Shown: positions 54,251-62,631 of the stretch, piece after piece
Position numbering within the stretch: position 1 is the first letter of the stretch
Layout of the letters: each line of letters starts with the position of its first letter
Assembly (NCBI GenBank): GCA_016234495.1
Contig: JACRBI010000004.1
Location: forward strand, 1 to 64,000
Source: Chloroflexota bacterium
GTDB taxonomy: Bacteria > Chloroflexota > Anaerolineae > Anaerolineales > Villigracilaceae
DNA: 64,000 nucleotides
Direction of reading: 5' to 3'
The notes under the pieces: model-generated
What the model was told of the DNA's origin: nothing
Database searches by the model: none
The model's input: the letters and a program-made list of their open reading frames with translations, nothing else
Translations under genes and position numbers: made by a program

Positions 54251-55342
54251 TTATAAATATTTTTCCTGGCGGTGCTTGCGCAAATGCTCAACCACTTCCT
54301 TCACCTTTTGTGACTGGTCTGACTTGCAGATCATCAGCACATCGCCGGTGTCGATCACAACCATATCGTCCACGCCAATGGTCACGATCAAGCGCTCGTT
54401 ATTATCGCCGTAGATCAGCGTGTTGTGGGTTTCATGCGCAAGGTGCAGACCGTTATTGGTCGTAATATTACCTTCCATGTCGGGCAGCAGCACTTCAAAC
54501 AGCGAAGACCACATCCCCACGTCGCTCCACCCCAGCCCGCCCGCAGGCAGAACCGCCACCCGTTCCGCTTTCTCCATGATGCCGTAATCCACTGTCTCAA
54601 CCTTAAGGTCGCGCCAGTTTTCATTTAACACCGCATCCTGCGATTCCGTTCCCCAGGCGGTCGAGATGTCCTTCAATGCTGCGCCAAGTTCGGGCATTTG
54701 TCTGTCTATCTCACCCAGAATCGCATCCGCGCGCCAGACGAACATGCCACTGTTCCAGGAATGATCTCCACTGCGGAGCAATTGCTGGGCAGTTTGCTCA
54801 TCAGGTTTTTCGATAAAGCGCTGCACATTATACGTGGGATATTTATATTGACCGTTCAGCGGTTTGCCTTGTTGAATATAACCATACGCCGTTGATGGTT
54901 GGGTCGGCGTGATGCCGAGAGTCACGAGGTATCCGCTTTCAGCAACATCGAAGGCGGCTTTGAGCAGGTAATGGAACAGGTCACGGTTGCGGATGAAATG
55001 GTCGGAGGGCAAAACAGCCATCGAAGCATCCTTATCGCGCTTATACAGCACAGTGGCGGCAAATCCTACCACAGACGCCGTCCCACGCGGAGATGATTCG
55101 ATCAGATAATTTTCTTCGGGGATTTCAGGAGCCTGCAATCGCATCTCGCGCGCCTGCTCTTCAACTGTCACAACGAGGATGCGCTCGGGAGTAAACAAAT
55201 TCTCCAGCCGTCTTACTGTGCTTTGGAAAAGAGTTTCCTGACCAATTAACGGAAGAAGCTGCTTCGGCTTTTCCTTCCTCGAAACAGGCCAGAGACGAGT
55301 CCCGCCGCCGCCAGCCATGATGACTGCATATATGTGTTCCAT
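54251..55342 (-). CDS. Mannose-1-phosphate guanylyltransferase
   Basis: The 363-residue cytosolic enzyme makes GDP-mannose for glycans. The pyrophosphorylase signature MAGGGGTRLWPVSRKEKPKQ is at residues 9-28, the metal-binding PSDHFI near 114, and IEKPD near 176 is the sugar-phosphate segment. The length fits the ManC form without the isomerase domain. The start codon is preceded by a repeat in place of a clear ribosome site. Co-oriented with dprA upstream and topA downstream. Confidence 0.93.
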   Translation of the reverse strand: MEHIYAVIMAGGGGTRLWPVSRKEKPKQLLPLIGQETLFQSTVRRLENLFTPERILVVTVEEQAREMRLQAPEIPEENYLIESSPRGTASVVGFAATVLYKRDKDASMAVLPSDHFIRNRDLFHYLLKAAFDVAESGYLVTLGITPTQPSTAYGYIQQGKPLNGQYKYPTYNVQRFIEKPDEQTAQQLLRSGDHSWNSGMFVWRADAILGEIDRQMPELGAALKDISTAWGTESQDAVLNENWRDLKVETVDYGIMEKAERVAVLPAGGLGWSDVGMWSSLFEVLLPDMEGNITTNNGLHLAHETHNTLIYGDNNERLIVTIGVDDMVVIDTGDVLMICKSDQSQKVKEVVEHLRKHRQEKYL

Positions 55343-55349
55343 AATCTTT

Positions 55350-55396
55350 ACGCATTACGAATTACACCAGACTTCCTAACTCCTAATGCGTAATCG
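55350..55396. repeat. CGCATTACG-type short repeat between manC and dprA
   Basis: The words cgcattacgaattac (from 55351) and taatgcgtaatcg (55384-55396) are inverse relatives of a short-period motif. It fills the whole gap between the two genes. Confidence 0.65.
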
Positions 55397-55400
55397 CTCC

Positions 55401-56507
55401 TTAGATTTTGTAATCGCTCTGTTGTTCGCGCACCGCGACATAATTCATGCCGCCCACCTGACGCACCATGCCCTTCAATTCCATCAGCGCCAGTGTAGCA
55501 GAAACTTTCTCAATGGGCAAATCGGCCTGATTGCGGATTTCATCCACATGCAGCGGTTCGCCGCCCAGCACGCTCAACAAGCGCGCTTCCGTCTCATCGG
55601 CAGGGATCACTTTGCGCGCGGCTCTGTGCTCGCCGATGCGTGTGAAATCCAAGGCCTGCATAATATCATTGACGCTCAATAGCGGCAAAGCGCCGTTCTG
55701 GATCAGCTTATTCGTGCCCTTACTTTGAGGCGCAAGTATACTACCCGGCACTGCAAAAATTTCACGTCCCTGCTCGGCGGCAAACTCAGCCGTGATCAAC
55801 GCGCCGCTGGTCTCGCCTGCTTCAATCACAACGACCGCCAATGATAAACCAGAAATGATGCGATTGCGCGGCGGAAAATTGGAAGCATCCGGCGGAGTGC
55901 CCGGCGCGTAATCACTGATGATCGCGCCGCGCTCCATCATTTGTTCGGCGAGTTTCAAATGCTCAGGCGGATAAATTTTATCGACGCCCGATCCCAGCAC
56001 GCCAATCGTTCGCCCGCCAGCCTTGAGCGCGGTCTGATGGGCAATGGCATCCACTCCGCGCGCAAGTCCGCTGACAACAGTAATCCCATTCGATGCAAGG
56101 AAGGCTGAAACCTCTTCGGTGATCTGCCTGCCATACGGCGTGACTCTGCGCGTGCCAACAATCGCAACCGCAAACAAGTCATCGGGCAAATATTCGCCGC
56201 GAATATACATCACAGGCGGCGGTTGGTCAATCTCTTTTAATCTTGATGGGTATTCTTCATCCTGCCAGGTCAGGATTTTTATCCCCTGCGCTTCGATTTT
56301 CGCCCAGACTTGATCCAGGTCAACTTTCTGACGCGCCGCGAGGACACGTTCGATCACTTTCGCGCCAAGACCTGCTTCTGCCAAACTGACAGGGTCAGCG
56401 CCCCATGCAGTTTGCAGGTCGCCAAAGTATGCGACCAGTCCCTGCATGCGCACTGCGCCTATGCCTTTGATGAGATTAAATCCGACCCAATATTTTTTGT
56501 CATCCAT
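55401..56507 (-). CDS. dprA: DNA processing protein DprA
   Basis: The 368-residue protein loads RecA on incoming single-stranded DNA in natural transformation. A helical SAM-like N-terminus (about 1-80) precedes the Rossmann domain (about 85-290) with VAIVGTRRVTPYG near 114, SGLARGVDAIAH near 143 and LGSGVDKIYPPEH near 167. A winged-helix domain (about 300-365) ends the protein. DprA is also present in many species never shown to be transformable. It follows rimM with a repeat between. Confidence 0.93.
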   Translation of the reverse strand: MDDKKYWVGFNLIKGIGAVRMQGLVAYFGDLQTAWGADPVSLAEAGLGAKVIERVLAARQKVDLDQVWAKIEAQGIKILTWQDEEYPSRLKEIDQPPPVMYIRGEYLPDDLFAVAIVGTRRVTPYGRQITEEVSAFLASNGITVVSGLARGVDAIAHQTALKAGGRTIGVLGSGVDKIYPPEHLKLAEQMMERGAIISDYAPGTPPDASNFPPRNRIISGLSLAVVVIEAGETSGALITAEFAAEQGREIFAVPGSILAPQSKGTNKLIQNGALPLLSVNDIMQALDFTRIGEHRAARKVIPADETEARLLSVLGGEPLHVDEIRNQADLPIEKVSATLALMELKGMVRQVGGMNYVAVREQQSDYKI

Positions 56508-56510
56508 AGT

Positions 56511-56590
56511 GTTGAAAGTTGCAAGTTGAAAAGTTGCAGGTTAGATCTTTGAGGTTAGAAACCTGAAACCTGTAACCTTGAACCTGAAAC
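56511..56590. repeat. GTTGCAAGTTG/ACCTGAAACCTG-type short-period repeat
   Basis: Two word families alternate: gttgaaagttgcaagttgaaaag and, after a short bridge, inverse-related gaaacctgtaaccttgaac. The period is about seven to eight bases. It occupies nearly the whole gap between rimM and dprA. Confidence 0.75.
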
Positions 56591-56605
56591 GGCGGCGGAG
56601 CCGCG

Positions 56606-57142
56606 CTATAACCCGTCGAGCAGATGAACTTTCAGTATTCGCGAATCCATATTCAGGTCCAGAATGACCGAGGGGATGGCGGGCAGGAGAATCTCCTTGC
56701 CAGAGTTATCCCGAACGACATAAACATCATTCGCGCCAGTTTCCAATATCTCAACCAGTTTGCCCAACGGAGTCCCGTTCTCATCCACGACATCCAGATC
56801 GATCATTTCATATTGATAATGCTGGCCTTCCGGCAGCGGCGGGACTTCGGTGGCTTTGACATACACCCATTGATTGCGCAGCCTGCTCACATCTTCAGGG
56901 GTATCCACACCGCGAAAACTGACCAGCAAGCCGTCTGCATGGGGGCGGACAGTGTCGAAGGTAAGCGGTTGATGCTTTTCGCCAACCAAAACTTTGCGGC
57001 CTGCTTTGATGCGCTGGGGGAAATCGGTATGCAGATCCATGATGATCTCGCCGCGCACGCCATGCGAACGGCGCAGGTATCCGATTACTAAATAGACAGG
57101 CTCGCCTGCCGGCGAGCCTGGTGATTGCGGTTGTGCTGGCAT
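56606..57142 (-). CDS. rimM: Ribosome maturation factor RimM
   Basis: The 178-residue 16S rRNA-processing factor helps 30S head assembly. Residues about 15-100 form the RimM beta-barrel (VIGYLRRSHGVRGEI near 22) and about 105-175 the PRC barrel (YQYEMIDLDVVDENGTPLG). Residues 1-12 are a Pro/Ser-rich extension. Its ATG shares one base with the stop of the KH gene (TAATG), indicating coupling. The usual following genes trmD and rplS are replaced by dprA. Confidence 0.94.
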   Translation of the reverse strand: MPAQPQSPGSPAGEPVYLVIGYLRRSHGVRGEIIMDLHTDFPQRIKAGRKVLVGEKHQPLTFDTVRPHADGLLVSFRGVDTPEDVSRLRNQWVYVKATEVPPLPEGQHYQYEMIDLDVVDENGTPLGKLVEILETGANDVYVVRDNSGKEILLPAIPSVILDLNMDSRILKVHLLDGL

Positions 57143-57375
57143 TAGGGTTCCATCACGTCGAGCGTGGCTTGTTTGCCCTCGCGCTCGGCGGCCACTCGGA
57201 GAAGAATGCGAATGGAGTTCGCCACTTTTCCGCCTTTGCCAATCACGCGTCCCATGTCATCTTTTGAGACATTGAGCTCAATGCGCACCCGCGAGCCGCT
57301 TCCGTTCTGCCGCACCTGCACATCTTCCGGGTGCTCAACGAGGGATTTGGCGATGTATTCAATGAGGTTTTTCAT
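57142..57375 (-). CDS. khpA: KH-domain RNA-binding protein KhpA
   Basis: The 77-residue protein is a single KH domain with the RNA-binding GxxG loop in VIGKGGKVA near residue 45. It is the conserved partner between rpsP and rimM in many bacteria and is linked to RNA metabolism. Start codon overlaps no other gene; rimM overlaps its stop by one base. A repeat separates it from rpsP. Confidence 0.93.
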   Translation of the reverse strand: MKNLIEYIAKSLVEHPEDVQVRQNGSGSRVRIELNVSKDDMGRVIGKGGKVANSIRILLRVAAEREGKQATLDVMEP

Positions 57376-57402
57376 AATAATGCCTTACCTTCCAAGGAGA
57401 AT

Positions 57403-57478
57403 TTCACCACAGAGGGCACAAAGAACACTGAGAAAATCTTTAATAAATCTCCGCGGATTCTGTGTTCTCTGTGGTGAA
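57403..57478. repeat. CACAGAG-type inverted repeat between rpsP and khpA
   Basis: The arms TTCACCACAGAG (57403-57414) and CTCTGTGGTGAA (57467-57478) are exact inverse copies, with further gcacaaagaacac/gtgttct pairing inside. The resulting hairpin would form in the mRNA of the rpsP-khpA-rimM operon. Confidence 0.85.
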
Positions 57479-57497
57479 TGCTTTTTAATATTTCCTG

Positions 57498-57839
57498 TTA
57501 TTTGGAAGTGCGCGCGGGCGCGGCGCGCTTGGCCTCTGCTTCGGCGGCCTCTGCAACAAGGGTTTCGAGTGATTCGCCCTTCTTGTAGCGTTCAAAGCGG
57601 AGCTGGGTGCCGGAGACTTTGAAAATCTGCGCCACGGATTCGGTCGGCAATGCGCCGTTCTTCATCCAGTGGAAAACTCGCGCTTCCTTGATCTGGATTG
57701 TAGCGGGATTGGTGCGTGGATTGTACACGCCCAAAATTTCCAAAAAGCGGCCATCGCGGGGGGCTTCCTTGTCCGCAGCGATGATGCGGTACGTGGGTTG
57801 GCCTTTGAGACCAATACGACGTAAACGAATTCTTACCAT
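57498..57839 (-). CDS. rpsP: 30S ribosomal protein S16
   Basis: The 113-residue protein has the S16 signature MVRIRLRRIGLKGQPTYRI at the N-terminus, and the usual FLEILGVYNPRTNP near residue 32 with a downstream GALPTESVAQI. A poorly conserved Ala/Glu-rich tail extends about 30 residues beyond the core. AAAGGAG lies ten bases before the ATG. It is the first gene of the minus-strand run toward topA. Confidence 0.96.
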   Translation of the reverse strand: MVRIRLRRIGLKGQPTYRIIAADKEAPRDGRFLEILGVYNPRTNPATIQIKEARVFHWMKNGALPTESVAQIFKVSGTQLRFERYKKGESLETLVAEAAEAEAKRAAPARTSK

Positions 57840-58012
57840 TTTATACTTACTCCTTTAGAATATTTTGTGTCTCAGACAGGCAAGGGAGGATGTGTGAAAG
57901 GGACACACGCCTCGCGGGCTGAAATCACAGGGGCATATTTTACCAGAGAAAAAGCGGGAATCTCTGATTTTGGATTTGGGGGGAGTGGCTAAATGAATGG
58001 ACCAAAAAACCA
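57840..58012. other. Upstream region of rpsP, no gene recognised
   Basis: Up to the repeat at 58013 it contains the rpsP ribosome site, a possible small hairpin (GTGTGTCCCTTTCACAC on the minus strand) and a TAAAAT at minus-strand 57955-57950 or so that could be the rpsP -10. No open frame with a ribosome site is seen. Confidence 0.4.
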
Positions 58013-58145
58013 TTCACCATGGAGAACACTAAGTCCACAGAGTTTTTAGAGGGTTTTTCCTAAACTCTGTGCGCTGACATGAAAAGAGAAATCTCGTAGA
58101 TCACGTTTGTAACGTGCCTATCACGCTCAAAACATGACCTACATT
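58013..58145. repeat. Composite repeat with the conserved AGAAATCTCGTAG core
   Basis: It opens TTCACCAT followed by CACAGAG-like words, and at 58087-58114 contains the same 28-base core as 27847-27874 with two changes. The downstream flank (gcctatcacgctcaaaacatgac) has no counterpart at the first copy. The rest of the gap to 58313 shows no recognisable gene. Confidence 0.75.
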
Positions 58146-58313
58146 TTTCATCCTTCGGGGTAAAAGTCGCCATCTCGCGTGGATGTATTCCAGTCGAACG
58201 AACCTCTTCAAGCATTGCGCGATGATACATGAATTCATTTATCGCGCTGGCATGGTGTAAAATTCGCAGGCTTCCCTCACGAAGAAACCCGCCTGCGAAA
58301 GATACCGCTCGAC

Positions 58314-59300
58314 ATGCCTCCAATTGTTTTGCTCATCATCGGCCTGACCCTGCTGTTTGGATTCCTGAACGGTATGCACGATTCACGAAACGTTGTCTCT
58401 ACCATGGTCTCGTCGCGGGCGTATTCACCCCGCACGGCGTTGGGCGTGACCATCCTCGCGGAGCTTTCAGGCCCGTTCCTTTTTGGTGTGGCAGTTGCGA
58501 ACACCATCGGGCGCGGAATTGCCAACCCGCAGGCGATCAGTTTGCAGGTCGTGCTGGCTGCGCTGCTCAGCGCAGTGATCTGGAATCTGTTCACGTGGAA
58601 GTTGGGGATTCCCAGCAGTTCTTCGCACGCGTTGATCGGGGGGATCGTAGGCGCGGTCTCGGCGCGGGCCGGCGCTCAGGCTGTGCAGGCAACGGGCTTG
58701 TTGAAAATTCTGATCTCGCTGTTCGCATCTCCGATCATTGGGTTTGTTTTTGGGTTTATCCTGCTAAAGATCGTGCTGGCGTTATGCTGGAATGCCACCC
58801 CGCGCATTAATAACTTCTTCAAAAAGAGTCAACTTATCACCGCCCTGGCACTGGGGTTGAGTCACGGCAGCAACGACGGTCAAAAAGCGATGGGGGTTAT
58901 CACGCTTGCGCTTGTCATCAGCGGGCAACTTGATTCGTTCGTTGTCCCTTTTTGGGTCATGGCGGCGTGCGCCGGGGCGCTCACCCTCGGCACAGCCACG
59001 GGCGGATGGATGTTGATTCGAAAGCCGGGCAGCGGATTCTATAAGATTCGCCCGTTGGACGGATTCTCCACTCAGGTCACCTCGGCGCTGGTCATTATTG
59101 GAGCCTCCATCGTGGGCGGGCCTGTCAGCGCGACTCAGGTGATCAACACCGCCATCATGGGAGTTGGCGCAGCGGAACGGGCAAACAAGGTGCGCTGGGG
59201 AATCGCCAAGGACATCATCACAGCCTGGATGTTAACCATTCCAGCCACGGCATTCGTTGCGGCTGCGGTCTATCGGCTGGTGATTCATTACCTTCCTTAA
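58314..59300 (+). CDS. PiT-family inorganic phosphate transporter
   Basis: The 328-residue protein has about nine to ten membrane helices and the duplicated PiT signature, seen as GFLNGMHDSRN near residue 16 (NDxxN-like, with His instead of Asn) and GLSHGSNDGQKAMG near 182. It probably imports phosphate with a cation. The first copy departs from the GxNDxxN consensus, which is notable. The start at 58314 has no strong ribosome site. It converges on the 4Fe-4S protein gene with eight bases between stops. Confidence 0.9.
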   Translation: MPPIVLLIIGLTLLFGFLNGMHDSRNVVSTMVSSRAYSPRTALGVTILAELSGPFLFGVAVANTIGRGIANPQAISLQVVLAALLSAVIWNLFTWKLGIPSSSSHALIGGIVGAVSARAGAQAVQATGLLKILISLFASPIIGFVFGFILLKIVLALCWNATPRINNFFKKSQLITALALGLSHGSNDGQKAMGVITLALVISGQLDSFVVPFWVMAACAGALTLGTATGGWMLIRKPGSGFYKIRPLDGFSTQVTSALVIIGASIVGGPVSATQVINTAIMGVGAAERANKVRWGIAKDIITAWMLTIPATAFVAAAVYRLVIHYLP

Positions 59301-59308
59301 TCCATCTT

Positions 59309-60115
59309 TTACCACACTCCTGCCGCCTGAGTCACCATCTCACGCGGATGCAATGTAATGGCTTCCTTGTTGCAGCTTGCGCGGCAGACTCCGCAGCCAT
59401 AACAGGCAGTCGGGTCGATCACCACTTTTTTGTTGTTAGAAGAATAACGGATTGCGCCGTACTGACATTGCCTCATGCACAGGCGGCAGCCGTTGCAGGC
59501 ATCGATCGAGACTGCGGCCACCCATTCCGCGCGGAACATGACGGGGTAATCCTTGCGGGCGTGGGTGATGCGGTACGCCATGCAGTCCTGATCACAGTTG
59601 CATAAGCCGCCGATGAACGGCGTCTTGAACGTCCAGACCGAATGGACAAGTCCCTCCTTATCCAGTTTGCGGATGGAGTCGAGTGCTTCTTCCTTTGAAA
59701 GAGTCTCAAGGCTGAAAGAATCGTCGAGCGAGTCCATCAATTCCTTGTCCATGGTCAGGCCGTAGCAATAACGGGCATTCATGTTGCCTGTGGTTACGCG
59801 GCGGCAAACGCATGGCAGCCGCACCGCGCCTTGCACCATGTCAAATATTTTCTCCACATCCTCCATCGGCACGACCTGACCGTAATGATCCTGCTTTTGC
59901 ATGTGAGTCAATACAGGCTTGGCAAGCTTCATCAGCGGAGTCCTGCGGATCTTGTCCATTTGTTTGAGGCTCTTTGGCACGCGCTTGTCGAATCCGTTCA
60001 GAAACTCCGCCGCGTATTTGCGCCGCTCATTTTGATTGAGCAGGTCTTTTGAGTAGTTCTCCATTGTCAGATACCACTTCTCCCCCTCTCCGTGCTGCGT
60101 ACAGAATTCACACAT
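59309..60115 (-). CDS. 4Fe-4S binding protein, possible electron partner of the glycerol-3-phosphate system
   Basis: The 268-residue protein starts at 60115, where AGGAGG lies six bases upstream. Early Cys residues (CEFC at 2-5) may bind metal. The middle carries CVCRRV and CNCD clusters, and the C-terminal 65 residues form a typical 2[4Fe-4S] ferredoxin with CNGCRLCMRQC and CYGCGVCRASC. It could pass electrons from the flavoprotein encoded upstream (78-base gap) to an acceptor. The family is common among anaerobic bacteria but not functionally defined. Confidence 0.82.
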   Translation of the reverse strand: MCEFCTQHGEGEKWYLTMENYSKDLLNQNERRKYAAEFLNGFDKRVPKSLKQMDKIRRTPLMKLAKPVLTHMQKQDHYGQVVPMEDVEKIFDMVQGAVRLPCVCRRVTTGNMNARYCYGLTMDKELMDSLDDSFSLETLSKEEALDSIRKLDKEGLVHSVWTFKTPFIGGLCNCDQDCMAYRITHARKDYPVMFRAEWVAAVSIDACNGCRLCMRQCQYGAIRYSSNNKKVVIDPTACYGCGVCRASCNKEAITLHPREMVTQAAGVW

Positions 60116-60193
60116 AGCCAGCCTCCTATTTTTTTTCAATCAGTATAGCCAGCGGAAACTTCCCCACCAAGTGACATTCATCCCCAATCTATA

Positions 60194-62614
60194 TCAGCTT
60201 TCACGTAAAAACTTTGCAATGGATATTGCTGCGTGTTTCCCTTCCAAAGCGCAGTGATCGGCTGTCTCTGCGCCGCGCAGTAAATTCCCGGCGACGAACA
60301 CGCCCTGCACCGAAGAGTGGAAATTCCCGTCAATCTGCGGGCCGCGCGTCGCGGGGTTGATGGTCAAGCCTCCGAGGCGGGCAATCTCATTTTCGGGAAT
60401 CCAACTCCCCGTAAAGATGACCGTGTCACAGTCCACTTGCCGGGTCTGCCCGGTCGAATCGGTCAATTCAACGCCTTCAACTCGCTTCTGCCCAAAGATA
60501 TTCGTGACCCGTGCGTGGGTGATGATCGGCGTGCGCGTGAGGAAATCCGCCACCGCCCATTTCACCACGATATAAGGAAATTCGATTTGATGCGCCGACT
60601 CTTCGGTAACCATCATCGCGCATTTCACGCCTGCGTGATTGAGCGTCATCAGCGCCGACAGACTCACCACCTCCGCGCCGACGATGACCGCGCGTTTGCC
60701 CACTGGCAAATGTTCCTGATACACAAATCTTTGCAACGAGCCCGTCGTAAAAATCCCCTGTGGACGCGTGCCCGGAATCATGCGCGCCGCACGCGGACGT
60801 TCACGCACACCTGTCGCAAGCAGCACAGCCTGGGCTTCAATCGTTCCCAGTCCTTGCATTGAAGTGAAATTCAAACTTCGAGAATCTTTGTGTTCCTTCG
60901 CGGATTCCGTCCATCCCAAAATCGTTGTGGATGTTCGCACTTCAACGTCCATTTTGTCTGCGAGGTCGCGATAATACTTTGCATACTTTGGCCCCAGCCA
61001 CATGCGCCACAGGTCTTCTCGCCCAAAGCCAGTGTGGTGACAGAAGCGCGGCATTCCACCTGCCTCGGGTTCGCGGTCTACAACTAAAATATTTTTTATT
61101 CCCTGTTTTTTCAATTCGATTGCCGCCGAAAGCCCGGCCGGCCCTGCGCCAACGATCAGAACGTCTTTCGCCACAGGGGCTACTGAACGCACAAAGTATT
61201 TTTGAGAAGACTCCGTGATCTCTGTGCTCTCCGTGGTGAGAGTTTTGATTAATGCCGCGTGGCAATTAAATCCCTGGCACCTTCCCTGCGAAGCGCGAGT
61301 CCTTCTTCGCAGCCCATCCACCATCGTCGCAGGGATTGGCGCGCGCATGACATCCAGCAACTCGCCGCGCGAGACTCGCTCGCAATGACAGATCATTTCC
61401 GCATACTGCGGATTCTGCGCAACCATCTCTGCCGATTGATGTGGGCGCACGTCTGCCTGCCCAATGGACGGCATTTTCACAGGTTTGAACTCAACCTTCA
61501 ACTTCAAATTCAATCCCGCCTCGCGCAGCAACTCAACGCCATATTCGGCAATGCCCATCGCGCCAGAAATGCCCGTTGAACGGATTCCACCCAGACACAA
61601 ATAGCGAAGCGCCGCATCCATCTCAATTTGATAATCGCTATGCTCCGTCGCCGCACGCAAACCGGAGTAAGTCGCCGTCACTTCTTCGTTCAGCAGTTGC
61701 GGCAAAATCTCGCGACCCTTCCCAATCAACATTTCCAAACCGTCTGCAGTTGTTTGCGTGGAGTTCTTGTCGGGCAGGTCTTCAGCAGTTGGCCCCAGCA
61801 AAATATTTCCATAAACAGTCGGGCTGATCAACACGCCTTTTGTTTTGGATGTCGGCACTGGCAGCAGGACGTGATTAACAAGCGGTCTCGCCAATTTGTC
61901 ATACACAATTAATTGCCCGCGTCGCGGCGTGACTGTGAACTGGTCATGTCCAAAATGGGCATTGATCTCATCTGAAAACAATCCCGCCGCGTTGACGATA
62001 TAGCGCGCGTGAAGTTCATGGACGGTAGACGGTAGACCGTTGACGATAGACCACCGTCCACCGTCAACGGTCAACGGTCGAATGTCTTTCACCTGAAAAT
62101 TCAAAAATAATTCCGCCCCATTCAGCACAGCCTGATACGCAAAAGCAAGCGGAACGCTGAACGTGCAAAGAATCCCCTCACCCGGGACGAACAATCCACC
62201 CAGTGCGCCTTTATTGATATTCGGCTCGCGTTCGTAAATCTCATCCGCAGAAATTATTTTTACATCGAACTCCCCATTGTCATGCGCCTGTTTCAGCAAT
62301 TTTGGCAGTGTTTCAAATTGCTCCTGATTCCACGCAATCAACAAACCGCCCAAGCGTTCATGCGCGATATTTGCCTCGGGCAAAAATTTATCCATCAAGG
62401 CGTAACTGCGTTTTAGCAGTTTCGCTTCCAGCGACCCGGGCTTTGCGTCATAGCCTGTGTGCCAGATGGCTGTGCTGGCTTTCGAAGTCCCCATCCCCAC
62501 ATCTGGATTCGACTCGACCAGCGCGACTTTCAAGTCGTAACGCGAGAGTTCCCGTGCAATGGCCGATCCGACCGCACCTGCGCCGATGATGGCGATGTCA
62601 AATATTTGCGTCAT
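60194..62614 (-). CDS. Fused GlpA-like flavoprotein dehydrogenase, BFD domain and NAD(P)/FAD oxidoreductase
   Basis: The 806-residue protein joins three modules. Residues about 1-380 form a D-amino-acid-oxidase-type FAD domain with IAIIGAGAVGSAIA at 6-19, like the GlpA/GlpO family. About 400-455 is a [2Fe-2S] BFD-like domain with MICHCERVS and GRCQGFNCH. About 475-806 is a pyridine-nucleotide disulfide oxidoreductase-type domain with VLIVGAGPAGLSAA near 484. Two short-period repeats are translated inside it: around residue 190 (LTVDGGRWSIVNGLP) and around 460 (TLTTESTEITESSQK). Glycerol kinase lies upstream and the 4Fe-4S protein downstream, so glycerol-3-phosphate oxidation is likely. It could also be a 2-hydroxyacid or other dehydrogenase of the GlpA/LhgO group. 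Confidence 0.85.
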   Translation of the reverse strand: MTQIFDIAIIGAGAVGSAIARELSRYDLKVALVESNPDVGMGTSKASTAIWHTGYDAKPGSLEAKLLKRSYALMDKFLPEANIAHERLGGLLIAWNQEQFETLPKLLKQAHDNGEFDVKIISADEIYEREPNINKGALGGLFVPGEGILCTFSVPLAFAYQAVLNGAELFLNFQVKDIRPLTVDGGRWSIVNGLPSTVHELHARYIVNAAGLFSDEINAHFGHDQFTVTPRRGQLIVYDKLARPLVNHVLLPVPTSKTKGVLISPTVYGNILLGPTAEDLPDKNSTQTTADGLEMLIGKGREILPQLLNEEVTATYSGLRAATEHSDYQIEMDAALRYLCLGGIRSTGISGAMGIAEYGVELLREAGLNLKLKVEFKPVKMPSIGQADVRPHQSAEMVAQNPQYAEMICHCERVSRGELLDVMRAPIPATMVDGLRRRTRASQGRCQGFNCHAALIKTLTTESTEITESSQKYFVRSVAPVAKDVLIVGAGPAGLSAAIELKKQGIKNILVVDREPEAGGMPRFCHHTGFGREDLWRMWLGPKYAKYYRDLADKMDVEVRTSTTILGWTESAKEHKDSRSLNFTSMQGLGTIEAQAVLLATGVRERPRAARMIPGTRPQGIFTTGSLQRFVYQEHLPVGKRAVIVGAEVVSLSALMTLNHAGVKCAMMVTEESAHQIEFPYIVVKWAVADFLTRTPIITHARVTNIFGQKRVEGVELTDSTGQTRQVDCDTVIFTGSWIPENEIARLGGLTINPATRGPQIDGNFHSSVQGVFVAGNLLRGAETADHCALEGKHAAISIAKFLRES
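61204..61245. repeat. CACAGAG-type repeat within the fused flavoprotein gene
   Basis: The plus strand reads GAAGACTCCGTGATCTCTG then tgctctccgtggtgag, the same word family as the intergenic repeats at 57403-57478. It keeps frame and encodes the linker between the BFD and second FAD domains. Confidence 0.75.
62020..62080. repeat. GACGGTAGAC-type repeat within the fused flavoprotein gene
   Basis: Tandem words gacggtagac, ggtagaccgttgacgatagac and inverse ccaccgtccaccgtcaacggtc fill 61 bases in frame. The same words recur between this gene and glycerol kinase at 62632-62692. It encodes about 20 residues inside the first FAD domain. Confidence 0.8.
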
Positions 62615-62631
62615 TGATAGCCTTTCCTATT

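Noticed and set aside
57403-57478. CACAGAG inverted repeat as a terminator or CRISPR unit
   Set aside because: No T-run follows and there are no equal-length spacers; it resembles the dispersed repeats elsewhere in the window.
58229-58810. Plus-strand open frame of 193 codons upstream of and overlapping the phosphate transporter
   Set aside because: Arg/His/Cys-rich shadow translation in another frame of a well-supported PiT gene.
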